Positions 7,483 to 14,015 of a DNA stretch of 26,851 nucleotides are shown here, one piece after another. The translations under genes and the position numbers were made by a program. The stretch comes from CAYXNZ01 sp964553705 (lineage in GTDB: Bacteria; Patescibacteriota; Patescibacteriia; Patescibacteriales; GWC2-42-12), in the NCBI GenBank assembly GCA_964553705.1, contig CAZKKV010000011.1, positions 1-26,851 of the forward strand. The letters run 5' to 3'. Below the pieces are notes generated by a model. It was given only the letters and a program-made list of their open reading frames with translations, did not search any database and was not told where the DNA came from. Position 1 is the first letter of the stretch. Every line of letters starts with the position of its first letter.

Positions 7483-10475
7483 GTCTTGGCTATTATTGTT
7501 TTAATTAACAATCCACCCAAAACAAGTATTATCCCACCGGCGATAACCAATAAATATTTAAACAATTCCATTTTTTCATCTCTAGCTGCTATCTCCCACT
7601 CATTACTAACTGCTGTCTCGCCCAAAACCTTACCAGTTTCATTATTAGATTCAACATCTTTTTTAATGACATCATCGCTATATCTTGGCATAATTTTTAT
7701 ACCAGACGCAGTTTGGCTGACTATACCGATAACTAAATATTCAGCACCTTCTGCAAAAATTTTTGGACTAATACCAGTTAAACTTTTGATATAAATTTGT
7801 GCTTCGTCAGTACCGTCGTCTATGAAAATTGTTGAACTTTTTCTTTCTGTTATTGTACCTGAAACCTTCACTAAATCGCCAACATAAATTTCGCCAATAT
7901 CCCCACAGGTTATTTCAGCCGATTCAATACTCTGCTCTGATGACAGAATTAAAAAATCACCAATAGTTTTTGTCTTGATTCTTTTTTCATTATTAATTTC
8001 CGAAATCTCCCCAACAACTTCAATGTAATCACCAACTTTTAAAATCGGAAAGTCTTTTTTGTAATTATAAATCTGGATGCCATAATTTGTATTTTCTTTT
8101 GCCAAACTTTTTTCAGCAATGTAGAAATACTGCGACGCTAAAATATTCGGTTCAACAATAACAACACCTTTTATTTTAACCAACTGCCCAGGTTCTTCCT
8201 GTTTGGTCTCTTCTATTGTCATTTCTTGATAAACTCCAGTCGCACTTCCATCAGCTAACGATAAATTCATGATCAACTCATCGCCAATTTCCAAATCGAT
8301 AATATTTTTGCTTACCGGCGTAAGCATAGCTGTCCAAAACCACTTATCATTTTCACCTCTGGCATAAGATTGATTTTCAAATGTATTCTCGTATTCAACA
8401 CTATCTATCGGGTCCCCTGCTTCATCAAGTAATCTAACCCCATCATCTTCATTATTCAAAGCCAACCCACTTTCCGCTCTTGTCAATAAAAAATAACTTC
8501 TAGCCGAGATAATTGAAGACGAACTAAATTTATAGGGACGACTGCCATCCTCGCTGTCATCTATTTGCCAACCAGATAAATTTATCTCAAAATTATTTGG
8601 ATTATATAATTCTATCCATTCTCCGTCTATGTCATCGCCAGCGGGATTGGGTAAAATCTCATTGATAATTATACTTGAACTGGCAATAGGTAATGCTATC
8701 GAATCATAATTTATTGCTAGTGATTTAACAACATTAATGGTTTTTTCTTTGGTAGTTTCTTTTTCACCGTCATTTATTTTTAACTTAACAACATACACAC
8801 CATCATTTAAAAACGTATGTTCTGGACTGGGTAAATTCAGTTTAATGCCATCACCAAAATCCCAATTGTAAACTATCTGCTCATTACCTTCGGCTAAGCT
8901 ATCTGTACCGTCAAAAACAAAAGGTTTACCAACTTCCATGATGTCTGGGCAGTCAAATTCAACAATTAATAAAGTTTCAGGAATGTCTGGTTGGTTAGCT
9001 ATGCCAGGAGTAACCGTATTACTCCACTCATAACCATTGTTAATCAAAACATAGCTCTGACCTTCCTCTGCTCGGCCATAACTAATAATTTGCAACGGCT
9101 CATCCTTGAACGGCTGATAAAGCTTTATTTTATCCCCGCTATTATTCAAGGCGATATTACTTTTACTGCGATAAACCACCAAATATCCATTAGGTAACAA
9201 AACAAAGCCCTGTCCAAATTCAAATTTTCTCAAACTCTCATCGCCAAGTCTCCAGCCAACTAAATCAACTTCTCTATTGCTCTTATTATACAATTCAATA
9301 AATTCGCCTTCACTGTCATCACCAATCGGATTGGGAAAAATTTCTGAAATAGCAATCTCCTGATTGTAGTCGTAATCCGCTGACAATGCTTCTGATTCTT
9401 CTTCTGAAGTAATAATATTTGATTTGCCTTTTGTCGGCGTGGTTGTTATTAAAAAATCATTTTTGTTATTAAAACTATTATAGCCGTCCATTTTTCTCGC
9501 CACTGACCACGGATCACTAGCTAGCGGAGCGTTATTTTCTATTTGACCGTCATCCCAATCGCCATAAGCCACTTGATCAATCAAAACACCTTCAAAATCT
9601 TTCAAAATAATAACGTCGCCTTTATTGTTAAGATTGCCACTGGGTTTTTCTATGACGACAAAAGTGTGATTTGCAATAGCACTTTTCAAAACGGTTTTAG
9701 CTCCGCTACCTTCTTCTATTGTCCAATTATTCAAATCTATATTTTTCCCGGAGACATTATGTAATTCAATCCACTCCACCTCGCCATCAGCCGGGTCAGA
9801 AACGAATTCATTTATCAAAACATCGCCAAAACCACAACTATCGCCACTCTCCGTGTCATATTCTTCCTCACCTGTTGTTTCTTCTACTAATTCTGTTTGT
9901 TCTTCTTCACTGTCTGGTGCGGATGCCGGCTCTTCTGTTATTGAGCCTAGACTGGAATTCTCCGCTCTTGGTGTGCCACCGACATCTATACTGGTTTGCC
10001 AATCATCACCGACTCTTTCCATTGTTTGCTTTAAATTTTTATCACCTGCAGACCAGCCGTCTAAATCATCTACAAAATCAATTAAGTTTTGTTCATTGTC
10101 GCGCAGGCCCAGAAATTCACCGTCATCTCCCAGCGCGCCAGTGTAGATTAAATCAGCTTCAATCGTCAGCACAGTATTGTCATCACTTCTTTCTAGTAAC
10201 AAATATCCATTGGCAGAAATAATGCCAACTAATTCTATTTCCGGCGATCCATCTTCAGCGATAATCGACCAGCCTGTCAAATCAATATCAGTATTTGTTA
10301 AATTTTTTAATTCGATCCATTCGTCATAAAAAGACACTTCCGTTCCCATCCAAGCAATTTCGTTAAAAACAACTCCGCCTGTTTCAAATTCTGTGGCTGA
10401 AATATTTTTAACACAAAAAAATCCCGCATAAATAAATGACAGGATAAACAATAATATTCCTCCTCTATTAATCAT
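7479..10475 (-). CDS. Secreted, C-terminally anchored lamin-tail-domain protein with PKD and OB-like domains
   Basis: 998 residues. A signal peptide covers about 1-27 (hydrophobic 7-21, likely cut after ISA). Four lamin-tail domains start near residues 34, 216, 372 and 600, each with the pattern [I/V]NE[I/F]...EWIEL.N....-[I/V]DL.[G/N]W. A PKD domain lies at about 503-583 (YNWDFGDG, HTFLNDGVYVVKL). Two OB-like domains follow at about 762-845 and 855-930 (VGDYIEVVGEISE, VGDLVKVSGTITE). A membrane segment at about 973-995 ends the protein with a short basic tail. An acidic low-complexity linker spans about 178-212. It is probably a cell-surface adhesion or nucleic-acid-binding protein; the domains are clear, the function is inference. 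No Shine-Dalgarno. Confidence 0.85.
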   Translation of the reverse strand: MINRGGILLFILSFIYAGFFCVKNISATEFETGGVVFNEIAWMGTEVSFYDEWIELKNLTNTDIDLTGWSIIAEDGSPEIELVGIISANGYLLLERSDDNTVLTIEADLIYTGALGDDGEFLGLRDNEQNLIDFVDDLDGWSAGDKNLKQTMERVGDDWQTSIDVGGTPRAENSSLGSITEEPASAPDSEEEQTELVEETTGEEEYDTESGDSCGFGDVLINEFVSDPADGEVEWIELHNVSGKNIDLNNWTIEEGSGAKTVLKSAIANHTFVVIEKPSGNLNNKGDVIILKDFEGVLIDQVAYGDWDDGQIENNAPLASDPWSVARKMDGYNSFNNKNDFLITTTPTKGKSNIITSEEESEALSADYDYNQEIAISEIFPNPIGDDSEGEFIELYNKSNREVDLVGWRLGDESLRKFEFGQGFVLLPNGYLVVYRSKSNIALNNSGDKIKLYQPFKDEPLQIISYGRAEEGQSYVLINNGYEWSNTVTPGIANQPDIPETLLIVEFDCPDIMEVGKPFVFDGTDSLAEGNEQIVYNWDFGDGIKLNLPSPEHTFLNDGVYVVKLKINDGEKETTKEKTINVVKSLAINYDSIALPIASSSIIINEILPNPAGDDIDGEWIELYNPNNFEINLSGWQIDDSEDGSRPYKFSSSSIISARSYFLLTRAESGLALNNEDDGVRLLDEAGDPIDSVEYENTFENQSYARGENDKWFWTAMLTPVSKNIIDLEIGDELIMNLSLADGSATGVYQEMTIEETKQEEPGQLVKIKGVVIVEPNILASQYFYIAEKSLAKENTNYGIQIYNYKKDFPILKVGDYIEVVGEISEINNEKRIKTKTIGDFLILSSEQSIESAEITCGDIGEIYVGDLVKVSGTITERKSSTIFIDDGTDEAQIYIKSLTGISPKIFAEGAEYLVIGIVSQTASGIKIMPRYSDDVIKKDVESNNETGKVLGETAVSNEWEIAARDEKMELFKYLLVIAGGIILVLGGLLIKTIIAKT

Positions 10476-10504
10476 AAATAATCCAATTAAAAATTTCTCT
10501 TTTT

Positions 10505-10513
10505 ATTATATCA
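10505..10513 (-). promoter_or_regulatory. Extended -10 promoter of the lamin-tail gene
   Basis: The minus strand reads TGATATAAT, about 30 bases upstream of the ATG. It lies immediately downstream of the UMP kinase terminator. No clear -35. Confidence 0.55.
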
Positions 10514-10519
10514 CAAATA

Positions 10520-10550
10520 AAAAACCGCGACTTCAAAATAAAATCGCGAC
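10520..10550 (-). terminator. Hairpin terminator of the UMP kinase gene
   Basis: CGCGA (10526-10530) pairs with TCGCG (10544-10548) across 13 bases. On the minus strand the stem is followed by GGTTTTTT. The stem is short but well placed after the UMP kinase stop. Confidence 0.6.
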
Positions 10551-10594
10551 ACAATAAAAATATAATTTTAAAACTTTCTAATTCTATAACTCAA

Positions 10595-11281
10595 TTACTT
10601 TATCACTGTACCCTTAAAATTTTTACCAGTTAAATAATTTTTTAAATTATTGACATCTTTGCCATTCATAACAACAACTTCTATACCTGTCTGTTGAGCT
10701 TTTTTGGAAGCAACTGGATCAAACGGCGCGTTTAATCCTGGCTGCCATTTATTACCGACTAATTTCCTAAACTCCTGCCAATTCATGCTGATTATTTTTT
10801 TGGCATTTTTAAATTTTTTTGGATTCTTGTCGTAAACATAATCAATATTAGAAAGATTAATAACTGTTTTTATACTGTATTTTTCGGCTAACCTAATTGC
10901 CACGTAATCAGTCGACCAACCCGGTTTCCAACCGCCAGCAATAATAAGTTTTTTTCTACTTTTAAAATACTTCGTCGGATTAGTGATAATTTCTGGATCA
11001 GCCACTTCTCTAAAAATCGTCCTAATTAAATGTGCATTCAATCGAGTAGCGTGAATTCCTAACCAATCGCTGTCATTACTGGTTACCTGTACAACCTTGT
11101 TCGCTGAATCAATATAACTTCTAGCTGTTGCCCCACCGCCGCAAACAATAAAAAGCTTATCGCCTTTTTTGATACGGTCCAAAAACAACTTTCTAATCTT
11201 TTTCAGAAATTGCCAATCAATGCCTTTTGGCGTTGAAATCAGTGAACCACCAAGAGAAATGATGTAATTTTTATTTTTCAT
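10595..11281 (-). CDS. pyrH: UMP kinase, archaeal type
   Basis: 228 residues of the amino acid kinase fold; converts UMP to UDP with ATP. It opens YIISLGGSLIS rather than the LKLSGE of bacterial PyrH. It then has VCGGGATAR (47-55), a GIHATRLNA segment, GGWKPGWSTD (the UMP and phosphate region), INLSNIDYVYDKNP, PGLNAPFDPVA, and the terminal GTVI seen in archaeal UMP kinases. The gene stands alone, between a terminator on its 3' side and a divergent small gene on its 5' side. No Shine-Dalgarno. The alternative would be another amino acid kinase such as fosfomycin or isopentenyl phosphate kinase, but the motif set fits UMP kinase best. Confidence 0.87.
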   Translation of the reverse strand: MKNKNYIISLGGSLISTPKGIDWQFLKKIRKLFLDRIKKGDKLFIVCGGGATARSYIDSANKVVQVTSNDSDWLGIHATRLNAHLIRTIFREVADPEIITNPTKYFKSRKKLIIAGGWKPGWSTDYVAIRLAEKYSIKTVINLSNIDYVYDKNPKKFKNAKKIISMNWQEFRKLVGNKWQPGLNAPFDPVASKKAQQTGIEVVVMNGKDVNNLKNYLTGKNFKGTVIK

Positions 11282-11337
11282 TTTTTAAATACTAAAAATA
11301 TAATTATTAATCTTTTATACTCTATCATTTTTGTACT

Positions 11338-11379
11338 ATTTTGTAAAAGCTTCACAAATTCTACAAAATGCCCTATGAT
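11338..11379 (+). promoter_or_regulatory. Promoter with flanking inverted repeat for the 11407 gene
   Basis: TTCACA (11351-11356), 17 bases, TATGAT (11374-11379). ATTTTGTA (11338-11345) and its exact complement TACAAAAT (11362-11369) flank the -35, a possible operator. The same sequence lies upstream of the divergent UMP kinase gene. Confidence 0.5.
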
Positions 11380-11406
11380 ATTATCAAAATAAAGAAGGAG
11401 GATAAA

Positions 11407-11598
11407 ATGGTAACAAAAACAATACGCACTTTCAAGGCTTTATTTAAAACGCATACTAAACAAAAAATTGCGTTTTTAATTTTTCTTGTTGTGACAACTG
11501 ACATTATGGGAAATCAATATGGTTTATTAGTTGCTGTTTTAACATTTATTGCTATAATTGTAGCCGGTCTAATATTTACCTACATGACATCAGACTAA
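11407..11598 (+). CDS. Small two-TM membrane protein, unknown function
   Basis: 63 residues, family not recognised. A basic N-terminus (MVTKTIRTFKALFKTHTKQK) is followed by two hydrophobic stretches at about 21-34 and 38-59. I chose the ATG at 11407 because a perfect AAGGAGG (11395-11401) stands 5 bases before it. The in-frame ATG at 11368 has no ribosome site and lies within the predicted -35/-10 region. The gene has its own promoter and terminator and runs divergently from the UMP kinase gene. It belongs to the minority of genes here with a strong Shine-Dalgarno. Confidence 0.7.
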   Translation: MVTKTIRTFKALFKTHTKQKIAFLIFLVVTTDIMGNQYGLLVAVLTFIAIIVAGLIFTYMTSD

Positions 11599-11628
11599 AA
11601 CCCTGCTTGATTTAATCCAGCAGGGTTT
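11598..11628 (+). terminator. Hairpin terminator after the 11407 gene
   Basis: AAACCCTGCT (11598-11607) pairs perfectly with AGCAGGGTTT (11619-11628). The following T tract is interrupted. The stem begins in the stop codon. Confidence 0.75.
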
Positions 11629-11652
11629 CTACTTATTTTATTAAAGATGATC

Positions 11653-11661
11653 TGGTATAAT
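11653..11661 (+). promoter_or_regulatory. Extended -10 promoter of the VIT1/CCC1-like gene
   Basis: TGGTATAAT, a perfect extended -10, 27 bases before the ATG at 11689. No strong -35. Confidence 0.6.
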
Positions 11662-11688
11662 TAAACCATAATAAATAATCATATTATC

Positions 11689-12165
11689 ATGCGCCATTCT
11701 TTAAAAACTGGTCTTTGTTTTGGCTTAACTTCTGGCGTAATCACTACGCTTGGACTTTTGATCGGCTTAAATGCCAGTACACATTTAAAAGCTATTGTTA
11801 TCGGCGGTATTTTAACTATCGCTATTGCTGACGCTTTTTCTGATGCTTTGGGTATTCATATGGCAGAGGAAGCAAAAAATGATAACTCAAAAAAACATAT
11901 TTGGGAATCAACAATAACTACCTTTTTAACAAAATTTTTTTGCGCCCTAACCTTCATTATTCCAATCATATTTTTTAGCCTTAAACTGGCAGTAATAATA
12001 AATATCATCTGGGGGTTCTCTCTGTTGTCTGGTCTAAGTTTTTATCTAGCAAAAAATAGTGGAAATAATCCAAGCAAAGTAATTTTCGAACACTTATCAA
12101 TTGCTACTGTCGTTATAACCATCACTCATCTCTTGGGCGATTGGATAAATAAAACTTTATATTAA
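11689..12165 (+). CDS. VIT1/CCC1-like membrane protein (putative Fe/Mn transporter)
   Basis: 158 residues, largely hydrophobic, about five membrane segments. The N-terminal GLTSGVITTLGLLIGL resembles the first helix of VIT1/CCC1 vacuolar iron transporters, and IADAFSDALGIHMAEEAK resembles the second helix with its Glu-rich metal-relay end. The Asp usual in the DG.[V/I][T/S]T motif is replaced by Ser, and the cytoplasmic metal-binding domain is very short, so transport of Fe2+ or Mn2+ is only a family-based suggestion. No Shine-Dalgarno. The gene ends 6 bases before the 3' end of a tRNA on the opposite strand. Confidence 0.55.
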   Translation: MRHSLKTGLCFGLTSGVITTLGLLIGLNASTHLKAIVIGGILTIAIADAFSDALGIHMAEEAKNDNSKKHIWESTITTFLTKFFCALTFIIPIIFFSLKLAVIINIIWGFSLLSGLSFYLAKNSGNNPSKVIFEHLSIATVVITITHLLGDWINKTLY

Positions 12166-12171
12166 ATTTTG

Positions 12172-12253
12172 TGCAGGCGGAGGGACTCGAACCCTCACGG
12201 ATTGCTCCACTAGCTCCTAAGGCTAGCGTGTATACCAATTTCACCACGCCTGC
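12172..12253 (-). tRNA. tRNA-Leu (UAG)
   Basis: Acceptor GCAGGCG/CGCCTGC with discriminator A, D stem GTG/CAC, anticodon arm CTAGC-CTTAGGA-GCTAG with anticodon TAG, a long class II variable region, and T arm GAGGG-TTCGAGT-CCCTC. The 82-base length fits tRNA-Leu. CCA is not encoded. A TTGACA (complement at 12287-12292) upstream on the minus strand may be its -35, but no good -10 follows. Confidence 0.95.
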
Positions 12254-12328
12254 AGTTCTTCTTATTTTTATTTAGTTAACGTGTTTTGTCAAACACTAAA
12301 AGAGTGTAACATTTTTAAACTCATTAAA

Positions 12329-13393
12329 CTAAGACAAAATTTCATCTAAATCATCATAACTAAAATCTGTATTTTCTTTACGATGATTATTAATTTTTTC
12401 TACACATCTCGTAATTACCTTTTTTTTCTTGTCTTGACCATGACCTCTATAATTATCTAATTTTTTTAAAATTTTCATAACTGCGTAATCTTCTTCACCA
12501 CTAAAATTAATTTCTGCCAAACTTTTTCTAATCTCTTTAATTTCTGCCATAAAATTAAAAACCAAATGGCAATAATTTTTGGCGTTTTGACTACACTTTT
12601 CCGAATTAACCCTTGCCTTGGGACCGTCATGATAGGCAATTAGCAGTAATTTTTGAACTTCTTTCGACGTTTTACCGGCAAATACATTGTTATTGGGTTG
12701 TTGATTGAATTTATAATCAGGGTCGTAAATAGACAATAAATATAGCTTACCAGCCGCCCGACCCCAGTCCTCCTTTTTACCTAGTGAATTTTTAATTTTT
12801 CTAGCCATTTCATCATCAATATTTTTTGGCCCTTTGTAATCAATCTCACGTTTCTTTCTAAGATTATCAAGGTATCTCACAACTTCAATAATAGAATCTG
12901 GTAAATTTTGATAAACACCTTTTGCTCCCATTGAAGAAGTTGCCTTCTTATTAAAACGTGATTCCTGAAACTGCTGAGCAATAAAAAAATCTGAATTAAA
13001 AATTTCCTTTGGCATTTTTTTAATAACCGCTGGTTTCATAAAAACGCGCAACATTTCTTCGGAAATATCCTCCGCTTTCATATTCTCATTTATTTCAACT
13101 TTTATTTCTTCTGTTGAAATTTCTTTTTCATCTACTTCCTCTTTTTTACCCTCTCTCAAACACTTCTGTTCTTTTTCTATCTTGTCTCCAATTTCTTTGA
13201 GCTTATGTAAAAATTTATCCAAACTCAAAACACTAGCTGTAGAAATTAAACCAAAAATTTCTAATAATGCTTCACGTCTAGTAATGCCTTCGACTGTCTC
13301 GTTGTTATTATTTTCATTTTCAATATCTCGTTTTGGGTCATTATCTTTGTTTCGACCAAACAGCTCCATGTTTTTGAAAGGGTTAAAAGCCAT
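12329..13393 (-). CDS. Lytic transglycosylase-like protein with twin-arginine-like N-terminus
   Basis: 354 residues. The segment FFIAQQFQESRFNKKATSSMGAKGVYQ (136-162 region) matches the SLT family pattern ES.[F/Y]...A.S..GA.G..Q, with Glu144 as the expected catalytic acid. LIAYHDGP (251-258) matches the downstream AYN-G-P motif. Such enzymes cleave peptidoglycan between MurNAc and GlcNAc. Residues 37-58 (ITRREALLEI then a modest hydrophobic stretch) look like a twin-arginine export signal preceded by a 36-residue hydrophilic leader. A charged region (about 70-110) and a basic C-terminal domain flank the catalytic part. Distant similarity only; export route uncertain. No Shine-Dalgarno. Confidence 0.65.
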   Translation of the reverse strand: MAFNPFKNMELFGRNKDNDPKRDIENENNNNETVEGITRREALLEIFGLISTASVLSLDKFLHKLKEIGDKIEKEQKCLREGKKEEVDEKEISTEEIKVEINENMKAEDISEEMLRVFMKPAVIKKMPKEIFNSDFFIAQQFQESRFNKKATSSMGAKGVYQNLPDSIIEVVRYLDNLRKKREIDYKGPKNIDDEMARKIKNSLGKKEDWGRAAGKLYLLSIYDPDYKFNQQPNNNVFAGKTSKEVQKLLLIAYHDGPKARVNSEKCSQNAKNYCHLVFNFMAEIKEIRKSLAEINFSGEEDYAVMKILKKLDNYRGHGQDKKKKVITRCVEKINNHRKENTDFSYDDLDEILS

Positions 13394-13431
13394 AGATTCT
13401 TTATATTTAAACTTATTAAAACTCTAATTTT

Positions 13432-13440
13432 ATTATAGCA
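13432..13440 (-). promoter_or_regulatory. Extended -10 promoter of the transglycosylase-like gene
   Basis: The minus strand reads TGCTATAAT about 38 bases before the ATG at 13393. It is nearly back to back with a TGCTATGAT on the plus strand at 13448-13456 that would serve the divergent 13488 gene. Confidence 0.55.
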
Positions 13441-13447
13441 AATTTTA

Positions 13448-13456
13448 TGCTATGAT
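13448..13456 (+). promoter_or_regulatory. Extended -10 promoter of the DUF4870-like gene
   Basis: TGCTATGAT lies about 30 bases before the ATG at 13488. An overlapping TATAAT at 13457-13462 is an alternative -10. Confidence 0.45.
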
Positions 13457-13487
13457 TATAATTGATAATAATTAATTAAAAAATATT

Positions 13488-13823
13488 ATGCCAAGTAAGA
13501 AAACAACAAATAACACTTCCTTTGACAGCGCTGATGTTGAAAAAAATAAAAATATCGCTGTTTTGTCTTATGTCTGGATTTTATGCCTAGTGCCTCTTTT
13601 GGGCAAGCGCGATTCTGAATTCGCTCAATTCCATGCTAAACAAGGATTAGTTCTTTTTGCTGTAGAAATTATTGCTTCTCTATTTGTTTGGTTTCCTATC
13701 TTCGGACAACTTATTATGATTGGCCTATTAGTTCTGTCTGTTATCGGTATTGTCAAAACTCTCAACGGCGAACGCTGGGAGATTCCAGTTATTTACGAGT
13801 GGAGTAAAAAAATAAATTTATAA
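13488..13823 (+). CDS. DUF4870-like small membrane protein
   Basis: 111 residues. A hydrophilic N-terminus is followed by a helix at about 24-39 (VLSYVWILCLVPLL), the motif FAQFHAKQGLVLF (about 45-57) that is typical of DUF4870/Tic20-like bacterial membrane proteins, and two more hydrophobic segments at about 53-69 and 71-88. The C-terminus WEIPVIYEWSKKI is also typical. Function unknown for the family. It has a divergent promoter with the transglycosylase-like gene. No Shine-Dalgarno. No terminator hairpin follows directly; the palindromic doublet at 13873 may act as one. Confidence 0.7.
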   Translation: MPSKKTTNNTSFDSADVEKNKNIAVLSYVWILCLVPLLGKRDSEFAQFHAKQGLVLFAVEIIASLFVWFPIFGQLIMIGLLVLSVIGIVKTLNGERWEIPVIYEWSKKINL

Positions 13824-13871
13824 AAACAAATATTATTTAATACGTTTAGTAATTATAAAACAACAATATCA

Positions 13872-13949
<78 letters not shown>

Positions 13950-14015
13950 AAAGAAAGAAAGACAAAAATGACAAGTTGCTTAAAATGATAAATTTATTAT
14001 TTATATTATCCCCTT

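Noticed and set aside
9719..10222. 167-codon open frame on the plus strand inside the lamin-tail gene
   Set aside because: It overlaps a well-supported long gene whose domains span this segment; its translation shows no family and no ribosome site.
11368..11406. Upstream in-frame ATG for the 11407 gene
   Set aside because: It lies within the predicted promoter and has no ribosome site; the ATG at 11407 has a perfect AAGGAGG 5 bases away.
12281..12296. GTGTTT/AAACAC hairpin after the transglycosylase-like gene as a terminator
   Set aside because: There is no T tract after it on the minus strand, and it contains a TTGACA that could be the tRNA-Leu -35. The role is unresolved.
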